DNA of 64,000 nucleotides from Propionimicrobium sp963511305 (GTDB lineage: Bacteria > Actinomycetota > Actinomycetes > Propionibacteriales > Propionibacteriaceae): assembly GCA_963511305.1 (NCBI GenBank), contig CAUPIJ010000001.1, positions 82,868-146,867 on the forward strand, given 5' to 3'. Below, in pieces: positions 18,027 through 27,257 of the stretch. Position numbers and translations under genes: made by a program. Under the pieces are notes generated by a model. The model was not told the DNA's origin. It saw only the letters and a list, made by a program, of their open reading frames with translations, and did no database searches. How positions within the stretch are numbered: the first letter of the stretch is position 1; every line of letters starts with the position of its first letter.

Positions 18027-21000
18027 CTAGTTCCTCGTAGATACTGCTGCCGGGCCAAGTAGCGCCTTCAAATCTGCCATCAGGGGCTGGGATGGCGTGA
18101 CCCGAAGATTCTCGCCCAGCTGATAAACCTTGTTTCTCACCGAGCTGGTTATCTTCAGAAAAACCTCAGTGGAGCCCGGATGGGACGACAATACTTCGTG
18201 CAGGCTATCCACCACAACGGGGGTACACCTGGTGGCCGGGACCTCGAGGCTGATCGGCCCACTCTCCTCCTCCGCCGAAGCGTTTATCACGGTAACCTCG
18301 TTAGCCTGGATCTCTGCTACGTCATCGCGGACGGAGACGCGTCCCCTGATCCGCACCAGCACGTCGGAGGCGAGCACCATAGCGACCTGCTCATAGACCT
18401 TCGGGAAAACTAGCACCGTCACCGATGCGTCGAGATCCTCGACGGTCAGTGTCGCCCAGGGCGCCCCAGCCTTGGTCTGGCGTCGCGCAACCGTGGTGAT
18501 CAGGCCACAGATGACCTGCGTTGATCCATCGGTAGCGTGCTCCTCCAACTCGGCCAGTGATATCTGGCGGTTGGCGGCAAGCACATTCTCCATGCCGTGC
18601 AGCGGGTGATCGGAAACGTACAGCCCTAGCATCTCTCGCTCGAAACCGAGCTTAATGCGCTTGTCCCACTCCTCGACGTCTGGGATCTCCTTCTTCGGCC
18701 CGTCCTCAACCTCGGTCGAAAGCAGGCCGCCGAGCAGGCTGTCCTGTCCGTTCTCCTCGTTTCGCTTGATATCGGTGACCTGGTCGATGGCCTCCTCGAA
18801 GACCTCCATCAGAGCCCGACGCTTATGCCCCATCGAGTCGAAGGCGCCTGCCTTGATCAGGCTCTCGATCATCCTCTTGTTGCAGACGGTGAGCGGCGCA
18901 TTATCCAGGAACTCGTAAAAATCGCTGGCCCGACCATGCTCCTTCCGGGCCTCCAGGATACCTTCGACGACCTGCGTTCCGACGTTCCGCACCGCACCCA
19001 AGCCGAAGCGGATATCTTCGCCAACGGGGGTAAACATGTCTTCCGACTCGTTGACATCGGGCGGCAGCACCTTAATATTCATTCGACGGCACTCTGCTAG
19101 GTAGATGGCCGACTTGGACTTATCATCCTTGACCGATTGCAGCAGCGCGGCCATGTATTCGACAGGATAGTTTGCCTTCAGCCACGCAGTCTGGTAGCTG
19201 ACTAGGCCATATGCCGCCGAGTGCGATTTGTTGAAGGCATAGTCGGAGAAGGGCACCAGGATGTCCCAGACCGTCTGGAAAGACTCCTCCGAATATCCCC
19301 GACCCAGCATGCCCTGTCGGAAGACGTCGTATTCGGCGTCGAGTTCTTCCTTCTTTTTCTTGCCCATGACCCGACGCAGCTTGTCAGCGGCGCCGAGCGT
19401 GTAGCCGGCGAGCTTCTGGGCGATCATCATGACCTGCTCTTGATAGACGATCAGTCCGTAGGTCTCGGAGAGGATCTCGTCCAGAGGCTCGGCTAGCTCC
19501 GGGTGGATCGGCTCGATGGCCTCGCGGCCGGTCTTACGACGGGCGTACTTATTATGCGAGTCCGCGCCCATCGGGCCGGGGCGGTAAAGCGCGGAGACAG
19601 CCGAAATGTCCTCGAACTTGTCAGGCTGCATCGAGCGCAGCAGTGCGCGCATCGGCCCACCGTCCAGCTGGAAGACCCCCAGCGTATCGCCATGCTGAAG
19701 AAGCTCGAACGTCTTCGGGTCATCCAGCTCGAGCGCATCGATGTCCACGTCAATGCCCTTGTTGCGCTTAATGTTCTTAAGCGCGTCGTCCATGATGGTC
19801 AAGTTGCGCAGTCCCAGGAAGTCCATCTTCACTAAGCCGAGCGATTCGGCGCTCGGATAGTCGAACTGGGTGATGATCGCGCCGTCCTGCTCGCGCTTCA
19901 TGATCGGGATGACGTCGGTTAGCGGATGGGAACTAACGATGACGCCGCAAGCGTGGACGCCCCACTGCCGCTTCAGACCCTCGATACCTTGCGCGGTGTC
20001 GACGACTTCCTGCACCTCTGAATCGGAATTGTATAACTCGCGGAATTCGCTGCCCTCGGCATAGCGCGCGTGCTTAGTGTTGAAGATCTGGTTCAGCGGC
20101 ACGTCCTTGCCCATCACGGCTGGCGGCATGGCCTTGGTGATCTTCTCGCCAACGCTGTACTGCTTGTCAAGGACCCTGGCAGAGTCCTTCACGGCCTGTT
20201 TGGCCTTGATAGTGCCGTAGGTCACGATCTGGGCCACGTGATCCTTGCCATATTTCTCGGTCACGTAATCGATTACCCTGCCGCGCTGGCGCTCGTCGAA
20301 GTCGATATCGAAGTCAGGCAGCGACGGCCGCTCAGGGTTTAGAAACCTTTCGAACAGCAGGCCGTAGCGCAGAGGATCTAGATCCGTGATGCCCATGGCA
20401 TAGGCGATGATCGAACCGGCACCGGAGCCACGGCCCGGTCCAACCCGGATGCCATTGCGTTTAGCCCAGTTCACGTAGTCGGCGACGATCAGGAAGTAAC
20501 CGGGATAGCCCTTGCTCAGGATGACTTCTCTCTCGTAGTCAGCGCGCTGCCTGATCTCATCCGGCAGCGGATCGCCGTATCGCCTCAACAGGCCCTCTTC
20601 GGCCTGCTTGACGAACCAGCTATCCTCGGTCTCGCCATCCGGGGTGTCGAAGACCGGCATGAACGTGCCAGCGCCCTCGTCGAAGTGGGTCTGGCAGCGC
20701 TCCGCGATGGCCAGGGTGTTGTCGCAGGCTTCGGGGTAATTGCTGAACAGGGTGCGCATCTCTTCAGCGGTCTTGAGGTAATAGCCGGTGCCATCAAACT
20801 TGAACCGGCCGGGGGTGTTGATGCGCGAACCGGATGAGACGCAGAGCAGGATGTCCTGGCTGCGGGCGTCCTCAGCGTGGACGTAGTGCAGGTCATTACT
20901 GGCGACCAGTGGGGCGCCAATTTTCTTCGCGATGCTGAGCAGATCGCCACGAACCTTTGTCTCGATATCCAGGCCGTGATCCATCAGCTCGACGTAGTAG

Positions 21001-21551
21001 TTTTCCTTGCCGAAGATATCCTGGAATCGTGCCGCAGCCTCGACGGCCTCTTTGTACATGCCTAGCCTCAGTAGCGTCTGCACCTCACCCGATGGGCAAC
21101 CCGTGGTGCCGATCAGTCCATCATGGTATTCCTGCAGCAACGCGTCATCAGCGCGCGGCTTGTAGAAATAGCCGTCCAGAGACGACCAGCTAGCGATTCG
21201 AAACAGGTTGTGCATGCCCTCGCGGGTCTCAGCCCAGATGGTCATGTGGGTGTAAGCGCCCTTGGCGGCGACGTCGTCACCCGTTCCGTCACCAAACCGA
21301 ACCCTCTTGCGCTGCTGACGCGGCACGCCCGCGGGCGTCACATAGGCCTCCAGACCGATGATCGGTTTGACGTCGTACTTTTGTCCCGCCTTAAAGAAAT
21401 CGTAGGCGCCGAACATGTTGCCGTGGTCTGTGATGGCTAGTGCTTTCATCCCCTGCTGGCTTGCTGCAGCCATCAGATCGTCGATGCGGGCAGCGCCGTC
21501 CAACATCGAAAAGTCGGTGTGATTATGCAGGTGAACGAACCCGCTAGCCAT
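18027..21551 (-). CDS. dnaE: DNA polymerase III alpha subunit DnaE
   Basis: Replicative polymerase catalytic subunit, 1174 residues. The N-terminal PHP domain starts with FVHLHNHTDFSMLDGAARI. The polymerase catalytic Asp residues lie in LPDFDIDFDER near residues 411-421, and GPGRGSGAGSIIAYAMGITD precedes them. A helix-hairpin-helix region and an OB-fold domain follow. Length and motifs fit DnaE1, the main replicative type. The frame is open from a TTG at 21566, but ATG 21551 is six bases from AAGGGA and gives the usual start. It follows lgt by 32 bases, as in the common trpA-lgt-dnaE order. Confidence 0.96.
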   Translation of the reverse strand: MASGFVHLHNHTDFSMLDGAARIDDLMAAASQQGMKALAITDHGNMFGAYDFFKAGQKYDVKPIIGLEAYVTPAGVPRQQRKRVRFGDGTGDDVAAKGAYTHMTIWAETREGMHNLFRIASWSSLDGYFYKPRADDALLQEYHDGLIGTTGCPSGEVQTLLRLGMYKEAVEAAARFQDIFGKENYYVELMDHGLDIETKVRGDLLSIAKKIGAPLVASNDLHYVHAEDARSQDILLCVSSGSRINTPGRFKFDGTGYYLKTAEEMRTLFSNYPEACDNTLAIAERCQTHFDEGAGTFMPVFDTPDGETEDSWFVKQAEEGLLRRYGDPLPDEIRQRADYEREVILSKGYPGYFLIVADYVNWAKRNGIRVGPGRGSGAGSIIAYAMGITDLDPLRYGLLFERFLNPERPSLPDFDIDFDERQRGRVIDYVTEKYGKDHVAQIVTYGTIKAKQAVKDSARVLDKQYSVGEKITKAMPPAVMGKDVPLNQIFNTKHARYAEGSEFRELYNSDSEVQEVVDTAQGIEGLKRQWGVHACGVIVSSHPLTDVIPIMKREQDGAIITQFDYPSAESLGLVKMDFLGLRNLTIMDDALKNIKRNKGIDVDIDALELDDPKTFELLQHGDTLGVFQLDGGPMRALLRSMQPDKFEDISAVSALYRPGPMGADSHNKYARRKTGREAIEPIHPELAEPLDEILSETYGLIVYQEQVMMIAQKLAGYTLGAADKLRRVMGKKKKEELDAEYDVFRQGMLGRGYSEESFQTVWDILVPFSDYAFNKSHSAAYGLVSYQTAWLKANYPVEYMAALLQSVKDDKSKSAIYLAECRRMNIKVLPPDVNESEDMFTPVGEDIRFGLGAVRNVGTQVVEGILEARKEHGRASDFYEFLDNAPLTVCNKRMIESLIKAGAFDSMGHKRRALMEVFEEAIDQVTDIKRNEENGQDSLLGGLLSTEVEDGPKKEIPDVEEWDKRIKLGFEREMLGLYVSDHPLHGMENVLAANRQISLAELEEHATDGSTQVICGLITTVARRQTKAGAPWATLTVEDLDASVTVLVFPKVYEQVAMVLASDVLVRIRGRVSVRDDVAEIQANEVTVINASAEEESGPISLEVPATRCTPVVVDSLHEVLSSHPGSTEVFLKITSSVRNKVYQLGENLRVTPSQPLMADLKALLGPAAVSTRN

Positions 21552-21583
21552 ACTGATTCCCTTCAAAAAGACAGATTAGAAAT

Positions 21584-22438
21584 CTACCTTATCTGCTCGA
21601 CGGCCTTTTCCTCACTCGCAGAAAACGGCATTTCTTCCGCGCCCGGGCGAGCCTTCGACAGGGCAACAAAGCCTGCTACCGATGCAATGAACAAGATCAG
21701 CGAGGTGTAGTTATTCACCCTGAATCCTGCTACCTCGTTGGCCGGATCGATACGCAGAGCTTCGATGAAGAATCTGCCGAATGTGTACCAGGCTATATAG
21801 AGCATGCAAAGCCTGCCATGACCAATCTTGAACTTACGCTCTGCCCAAATCAGAACGGCGGCTCCGGTGAAGTTCCAGATCATCTCGTAGAGGAATGTCG
21901 GATGAAAAGTGGCGTATTCCTCGTAGCCATCGGGGCGATGCGCGCGATCAATCTGCAGCCCCCAGGGCAGTTCGGTGGGCCTGCCAAAGAGCTCCTGATT
22001 GAACCAATTGCCGAGCCTGCCGATGCCCTGCCCGATCAGCATGGTTGGCGCGATGCAGTCCGCGAGAGCAGTGAAATTAATCTTGTAATGCCTAGCCATC
22101 AGCCAGGCACCAAGCGCACCAAGTGCGACGCCTCCCATAATTCCGAGGCCGCCATTCCAGATCTTCAAGGCATCCAAGGGGTTTTTGCCAGAACCGAAGT
22201 AGAGCTGATGGTCGGTGACAACATGGTAGGCGCGCGCGCCGACGATGCCGAAAACAATGGCCACCAAAATTATGTTCTGAAACTTATCGGGGTTGCCGCC
22301 GCGAGCTACGAACCTGCGTTGCGCGAACCAGCCTGCAACTGCCATGCCCGCGATCAGGCATAGCGCGTAGAAGTGAATGGTTAGCGGACCGATATGGAAG
22401 CTAGCGACCGATGGACTCGGTATTTGAATAAAAATCAC
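21584..22438 (-). CDS. lgt: Prolipoprotein diacylglyceryl transferase
   Basis: Integral membrane enzyme that transfers diacylglycerol to the lipobox Cys of prolipoproteins. 284 residues with about seven membrane segments. It shows YALCLIAGMAVAGW and the Lgt signature GRLGNWFNQELFGRPTELPWG near residues 136-156. HPTFLYEMIWN and RFFIEALRID follow. The start is a GTG (22436-22438) with GGAGGG somewhat far upstream (12 bases), so the exact start is a little uncertain. Likely clients in this window include LpqB and the lipoprotein near 58.4 kb. Confidence 0.95.
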   Translation of the reverse strand: MIFIQIPSPSVASFHIGPLTIHFYALCLIAGMAVAGWFAQRRFVARGGNPDKFQNIILVAIVFGIVGARAYHVVTDHQLYFGSGKNPLDALKIWNGGLGIMGGVALGALGAWLMARHYKINFTALADCIAPTMLIGQGIGRLGNWFNQELFGRPTELPWGLQIDRAHRPDGYEEYATFHPTFLYEMIWNFTGAAVLIWAERKFKIGHGRLCMLYIAWYTFGRFFIEALRIDPANEVAGFRVNNYTSLILFIASVAGFVALSKARPGAEEMPFSASEEKAVEQIR

Positions 22439-22474
22439 GGTTTAAGTTTGCCCTCCAATCGCCAGCTAAGCCAA

Positions 22475-23281
22475 CTAGTTACGAACGCCCCTGCCAAGAT
22501 CCTCAGCTACCTCTGCGAGCCTGCCAAGCTGCTGGTCGGTGCCCTCAGCCTCGATCATGCACTTGACGAGTGCAGAGCCGACGATTGCCGCATCGGCATA
22601 CTGGCCGGTCTCATGAGCCTGCTGGCCGTTCGAAATGCCCAGCCCGACGCAGACCGGTAGGTCGCTGCGAATCTTGCGCGCCCGCTCGACGATCACAGGT
22701 GCCGCGCTGGAGGTCTCGCTCCTAGTGCCCGTGACGCCCATGACGCTGGTGGCGTAGACCCAACCGCGGCAGGCATCCATGGTCATGGCGATGCGCTCGT
22801 CGGTGGAGCTCGGCGCGATCAGGAAGATCCGGTCGAGGCCGTACTTATCGGATGCCTCGATCCATTCATCGGCCTCGTCGGGAATCAGATCCGGGGTGAT
22901 TAGGCCAGCGCCGCCGGCGTTGGCCAAGTCGCGCGCGAATGCGTCCACGCCGTAGTGCTCCACGAGATTCCAGTAGATCATCACAGCAGGGGTCTTGCCG
23001 GCAGCTCGAACCGCCTCGGTGGCTTTGAAGATGTCTGTGGTCCGGACGCCCAGCTCTAGGGCCTTCGTCGTGGCGTACTGAATGGCAACGCCGTCCATCA
23101 TCGGATCCGAATAGGGCATGCCGATCTCGATGATGTCGGCATGCTCGGAGACCACTCGCATGGCTTCCAGCGAGCCCTCGACGCTCGGGTAGCCGACCGG
23201 AAGATAACTGATCAACGCGGTTCGGCCCTCGGCCTTTGCGTCCATCAGAACCTTGCCCATAATTCCTAGTCGATCGCTCAT
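22475..23281 (-). CDS. trpA: Tryptophan synthase alpha subunit
   Basis: Cleaves indole-3-glycerol phosphate to indole, which is channelled to TrpB. 268 residues, TIM barrel. The catalytic Glu is in IIEIGMPYSDP near residue 52, with the following Asp in SDPMMDG. The phosphate-binding region is VGLGISNGQQA. ATG 23281 overlaps the trpB stop (ATGA), so the pair is translationally coupled. Confidence 0.96.
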   Translation of the reverse strand: MSDRLGIMGKVLMDAKAEGRTALISYLPVGYPSVEGSLEAMRVVSEHADIIEIGMPYSDPMMDGVAIQYATTKALELGVRTTDIFKATEAVRAAGKTPAVMIYWNLVEHYGVDAFARDLANAGGAGLITPDLIPDEADEWIEASDKYGLDRIFLIAPSSTDERIAMTMDACRGWVYATSVMGVTGTRSETSSAAPVIVERARKIRSDLPVCVGLGISNGQQAHETGQYADAAIVGSALVKCMIEAEGTDQQLGRLAEVAEDLGRGVRN

Positions 23282-24537
23282 GACAGCCTCCCCGTGGTGT
23301 GGTCGGCCACACCCTCGATTCCGAAATACTTCATTGCGGTGTAGACGTCCTTATCGCCGCGGCCGGAGATCGTGACCAGGATGCACGGCCTGCGATCCGG
23401 GTTTTCCTCCAGCATGCGCAGGGCGAGGCGCCTGGCACCGGCCAACGCGTGTGCCGACTCGATGGCCGGCATGATTCCTTCGGTCTGCGAGAGATCGCGG
23501 AAGGCGTTCATGGCCTCGTCATCGTTAACCGGCTCGTAGTTAGCCCGATGGTGATCGGCCAGCCAGGAATGCTCGGGCCCAACGCCCGGATAGTCCAGCC
23601 CGGCCGAGATCGAATGCGACTCGATGGTCTGGCCGTCCTCGTCCTGCAGCACATAGGTGCGAGCGCCGTGCAGGACGCCTACCGAACCGCCGTTGATCGA
23701 GGAAGCATGCTTGCCGGTCTCGATGCCGTCGCCGCCAGCCTCGAAGCCGTAAAGCGCAACCTCGGGGTCGTCGATGTAGTCGTAGAACGAACCGATTGAA
23801 TTGGAGCCGCCCCCAACGCAGGCACAGACCGCGTCCGGCAGCCTGCCGTACTGCTCCAGCATCTGTGCCCTCGACTCGGTGCTGATCACACGCTGGTATT
23901 CACGCACCAACATCGGGAATGGGTGCGGGCCGGCGGCCGAGCCGATCAGGTAGTGGGTGTTTTCGACGTTGGCAACCCAGTCGCGCATAGCCTCATTCAT
24001 GGCGTCTTTCAGTGTCATGGATCCTGCCTCCACCGAGACGACCTCGGCGCCCAGCAGCTGCATGCGAGCCACGTTTAGCGCCTGGCGCTCCATGTCGACC
24101 TTGCCCATGTAGACGCGGCACTCAAAACCAAATAGCGCGGCGATCGTAGCGGTTGCCACACCATGCTGGCCAGCGCCGGTCTCGGCGATGATGCGGGTTT
24201 TGCCCATCCGCTTGGTGAGCAAGCCCTGGCCCAGAACGTTGTTGATCTTATGGCTGCCAGTGTGGTTGAGATCCTCGCGCTTGAGCAGAATCTGTGCGCC
24301 GCCGCAAAACTTCTCGCCGTAACGCTTCGCTTCAGTCAACAGCGAGGGGCGGCCAGCGTAATTGACCTGTAGTTCCTTTAGCTCAGCCTGAAAATCCGGA
24401 TCCTGCTGGCACTTGGTGAACTCTTTTTCCAGCTCATCGAGGGCCGCGTGTAGTGCCTCAGGAATGAACATTCCGCCATATCGATCGAAGTGGCCGCGCT
24501 GATCAGGAAGCCCGGTGCCTTTTCTTCTTTCAATCAT
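23278..24537 (-). CDS. trpB: Tryptophan synthase beta subunit
   Basis: PLP enzyme that joins indole and serine to make tryptophan. 419 residues. The PLP Lys is in LNHTGSHKINN near residue 95. AETGAGQHGVATAT and CVGGGSNSIG are the other family motifs. It overlaps trpC by four bases upstream and trpA by four downstream. Confidence 0.97.
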   Translation of the reverse strand: MIERRKGTGLPDQRGHFDRYGGMFIPEALHAALDELEKEFTKCQQDPDFQAELKELQVNYAGRPSLLTEAKRYGEKFCGGAQILLKREDLNHTGSHKINNVLGQGLLTKRMGKTRIIAETGAGQHGVATATIAALFGFECRVYMGKVDMERQALNVARMQLLGAEVVSVEAGSMTLKDAMNEAMRDWVANVENTHYLIGSAAGPHPFPMLVREYQRVISTESRAQMLEQYGRLPDAVCACVGGGSNSIGSFYDYIDDPEVALYGFEAGGDGIETGKHASSINGGSVGVLHGARTYVLQDEDGQTIESHSISAGLDYPGVGPEHSWLADHHRANYEPVNDDEAMNAFRDLSQTEGIMPAIESAHALAGARRLALRMLEENPDRRPCILVTISGRGDKDVYTAMKYFGIEGVADHTTGRLS

Positions 24538-25319
24538 CGTTTTGCCTCCTCAATCATGGCCTGCACGGCCTTCCTTGGTTCTAAGTTTTTGACTAGCGCC
24601 TCGCCGACCAGAATCACGTCCGCTCCCTCGGCGGACATTCTCGCTGCGTCTTGGGGACTCAAGATGCCCGATTCTGCGACCTTGATCGCATCGTCATCGA
24701 GCTGCTGCACGAGTTTAGAGAATTGTGCTAGATCGACGTCGAGGGTCTTTAGGTTCCTGTTGTTCACGCCGACCACCTGTGCGCCAATATCCCTAGCCCG
24801 ACGTGCCTCATCGGCGGTGTGTACCTCGACAAGCGGAGTCAGTCCCAGCCTGACGGCCAGGTCGTAGAGAGCGCGCAGACGTTGGTCATCTAAAGCAGCG
24901 ACAATCAACAGCGCCAGGTCTGCTCCGTGTGCCCTTGCCTCGTAGAGCATGTATTCATCGACGACGAAGTCTTTTCTAAGCACGGGAATCTGCACCGCCG
25001 CACGAACCGCGTCCAGATCGGCCAAGGAGCCGCCGAACCTGTGCTTCTCGGTCAGCACAGAGATGGCGCTCGCACCTCCGGCCTGGTACTCGGCTGCCAG
25101 TTGCGCGGGCTCAGGGATGTCTGCCAGCGCGCCCTTGGAGGGGCTAGAACGCTTGACCTCGGAGATGATCGACAGATCATCAGACCTAAAGGCCTCTAGC
25201 GGCGAGATCGGGGCGGGAGCCTGCTCGATCAGCTTCTCGAGATCAGCTATCGAAACCTTCTTTTCACGCTCGGCCATGTCGGCCTGAACACCCTTGATCA
25301 TTTCGTCCAAAACGCTCAT
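24534..25319 (-). CDS. trpC: Indole-3-glycerol phosphate synthase
   Basis: Ring-closing decarboxylase of tryptophan biosynthesis. 261 residues, single-domain form not fused to TrpF. It has ISEVKRSSPSKGAL, SVLTEKHRFGGSLADL, VLRKDFVVDEYML and VGVNNRNLKTLDVDL, which contain the catalytic Lys, Glu and Asn residues of the family. The ATG begins on the base after the hisI stop. Many actinobacteria have trpE between hisI and trpC; here it is missing. Confidence 0.96.
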   Translation of the reverse strand: MSVLDEMIKGVQADMAEREKKVSIADLEKLIEQAPAPISPLEAFRSDDLSIISEVKRSSPSKGALADIPEPAQLAAEYQAGGASAISVLTEKHRFGGSLADLDAVRAAVQIPVLRKDFVVDEYMLYEARAHGADLALLIVAALDDQRLRALYDLAVRLGLTPLVEVHTADEARRARDIGAQVVGVNNRNLKTLDVDLAQFSKLVQQLDDDAIKVAESGILSPQDAARMSAEGADVILVGEALVKNLEPRKAVQAMIEEAKR

Positions 25320-25664
25320 CTAGATATCCTCCAAAAGGAACCCACCGGTGTCGAAACAGCTTTCCGATCCCGTGTGGCAGGCTCCACCAACTTGATCAAC
25401 CTTAAGCAACAGGGTGTCTCCATCACAGTCAACTTCCACGCCTCTGACTTTTTGGGTGTGCCCGCTAGTGGCACCCTTACGCCAAAGTTCCTGCCTGCTC
25501 CTCGACCAATAAGTGGCCTGCCTGGTCTCCAAAGTTTTAGCTAGCGATTCCGCGTTCATCCAGGCAACCATCAACACTCGTCCACTCTGGGCGTCCTGGG
25601 CGACGGCGGTGATCAGTCCGTCGTCATCAAACTTCAGACGCGATAGATCTTCGGGCAAAGTCAT
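25320..25664 (-). CDS. hisI: Phosphoribosyl-AMP cyclohydrolase HisI
   Basis: Opens the purine ring of phosphoribosyl-AMP in histidine biosynthesis. 114 residues, the stand-alone cyclohydrolase without a HisE domain. It has VLMVAWMNAESLAKTLET, YWSRSRQELWRKGATSGH and the zinc site VEVDCDGDTLL with GGACHTGSESCF. There is no Shine-Dalgarno sequence; the ATG sits at the expected transcription start of a good -10/-35 pair. It appears to head the hisI-trpC-trpB-trpA-lgt-dnaE transcription unit. Confidence 0.94.
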   Translation of the reverse strand: MTLPEDLSRLKFDDDGLITAVAQDAQSGRVLMVAWMNAESLAKTLETRQATYWSRSRQELWRKGATSGHTQKVRGVEVDCDGDTLLLKVDQVGGACHTGSESCFDTGGFLLEDI

Positions 25665-25669
25665 GACTA

Positions 25670-25698
25670 ATTATCACCTATCTGCATTCCGTTGACGA
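25670..25698 (-). promoter_or_regulatory. Promoter of hisI-trpCBA, leaderless
   Basis: On the minus strand a -35-like TCGTCA (25693-25698) and a -10 GATAAT (25670-25675) are separated by 17 bases. Only five bases lie between the -10 box and the hisI ATG, so the transcript should begin at or next to the start codon. Confidence 0.55.
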
Positions 25699-25743
25699 GC
25701 CCGAGCCACGCTTCAAGACGAGACCTAAGCACTAGCGGAGGCT

Positions 25744-25771
25744 CTGCGGGGCGCACTTAGCTGCTCCGCAG
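25744..25771 (-). terminator. Hairpin after gatB
   Basis: Nine-pair stem, CTGCGGGGC (25744-25752) with GCTCCGCAG (25763-25771), including one G-T pair. It lies two bases past the gatB stop codon. No T-run follows on the minus strand, so it may be a weak or factor-assisted terminator. Confidence 0.4.
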
Positions 25772-25772
25772 A

Positions 25773-27257
25773 TCAGCTCAGCTTCTCCAGAATCAACTCG
25801 CGGACGCGCGCAGCATCGGCCTGCCCCTTCATGGCCTTCATGACCGAACCGATCAGCGCGCCGGCTGCCTTGACCCTGCCAGCGCGGATGGATTTGGCAA
25901 CATCGGGGTTGGCGGCAATTGCCTCGTCGACGGCTGCGCTGAGCGCGCCATCGTCGCTTACCACGGCCAACCCCCTGGCCTCGACGACCTTTTCGGGGTC
26001 GCCCTCCCCCGCCAGCACGCCGTCAATGACCTGGCGGGCCAGCTTGTCAGTGAGCGTGCCCTCGTCGACCAGCTTCTGCAACTGGGCGACATGGGCGGGA
26101 GTCATGCCGGCGTCTTCGAGGGGCACCTCGGCCTCGTTTGCGCGGCGAGCCAGCTCGGTCAGCCACCACTTGCGGGCGGAACCTGCGTCGCAGCCGGCCT
26201 CGACGGTCTGCTCGATCAGATCGAGAGCGCCCTCGACTGCCAGTACGTCACGCATCTCGAGATCGGTGAAGCCATACTCGCCCTGCAGCCTCGCACGACG
26301 CTTGACTGGTGGCTCCGGCAGCTCGCTGCGCAGCTTCTCAACCCACTCGCGGCTAGCCGCTACGGGAACCAAGTCGGGCTCCGGGAAGTAGCGGTAGTCC
26401 TCCGCGTGCTCCTTGGAGCGACCGGCTGTGGTGTAGCCCTCCTCGTTCCACATGCGGGTTTCCTGCTTGACCTTTCCGCCGCTAGCGAGGATGGCCGCCT
26501 GGCGGCAAATCTCGTAGCGAAGTGCCGCCTCGACCGAGCGCAGGGAGTTGACGTTCTTCGTCTCAGTTCGAGTACCAAGCTCGGTGGAGCCCTTCGGCAT
26601 CAGCGAGACGTTCGCGTCGCAGCGCAGGTTGCCAAGCTCCATGCGGGCATTAGAGACGCCTAGTGCGCGCATCTGATCGCGCAGGAACTCCATGTATGCC
26701 GCGGCGACCTCGGGGGCCTTAGCGCCCGTACCGTAGATCGGCTTAGTCACGATCTCGACCAGCGGCACGCCCGCGCGGTTGTAGTCAACCAGCGAATACT
26801 GCGAGCCCTGGATTCTGCCGGTACCGCCGACGTGGGTCAGCTTGCCTGCGTCCTCCTCCATGTGCGCGCGCTCCACTGGAATCTGGTAGGTCTTGCCGCC
26901 GACCTCGATCTCCACGTGTCCCTCATAGCAGATGGGCTCGTCGTACTGGCTGACCTGGTAGTCCTTAGACATGTCCGGGTAGAAGTAGTTCTTGCGCGCA
27001 AACCGGCACCACTCGGCGATCTCGCAGTTCAGCGACAACCCGATGCGAATCGCAGACTCGACGGCCTTACCGTTAACCACTGGAAGCGAACCGGGCAGGC
27101 CAAGGCAGACCGGGCAGGTGTGGGTGTTGGGCTCGCCAGGCTCGTTCGCGCAGCCGCACCACATCTTGGTTTTAGTGGATAACTCGACGTGTACCTCGAG
27201 TCCCAGAACGGGGTCGAAGCGCTCCATCGCCTCGTCGTAATCCATTAGTTCGGTCAT
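25773..27257 (-). CDS. gatB: Asp/Glu-tRNA amidotransferase subunit B
   Basis: tRNA-binding and kinase subunit of GatCAB, which converts mischarged Glu-tRNA-Gln or Asp-tRNA-Asn to the correct amide. 494 residues. It has VLGLEVHVELST, CPVCLGLPGSLPVVN, FARKNYFYPDMSKDYQVSQ and a C-terminal YqeY-like tail domain (about the last 150 residues). It overlaps gatA by four bases. Actinobacteria often rely on this route for Gln-tRNA. Confidence 0.96.
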   Translation of the reverse strand: MTELMDYDEAMERFDPVLGLEVHVELSTKTKMWCGCANEPGEPNTHTCPVCLGLPGSLPVVNGKAVESAIRIGLSLNCEIAEWCRFARKNYFYPDMSKDYQVSQYDEPICYEGHVEIEVGGKTYQIPVERAHMEEDAGKLTHVGGTGRIQGSQYSLVDYNRAGVPLVEIVTKPIYGTGAKAPEVAAAYMEFLRDQMRALGVSNARMELGNLRCDANVSLMPKGSTELGTRTETKNVNSLRSVEAALRYEICRQAAILASGGKVKQETRMWNEEGYTTAGRSKEHAEDYRYFPEPDLVPVAASREWVEKLRSELPEPPVKRRARLQGEYGFTDLEMRDVLAVEGALDLIEQTVEAGCDAGSARKWWLTELARRANEAEVPLEDAGMTPAHVAQLQKLVDEGTLTDKLARQVIDGVLAGEGDPEKVVEARGLAVVSDDGALSAAVDEAIAANPDVAKSIRAGRVKAAGALIGSVMKAMKGQADAARVRELILEKLS

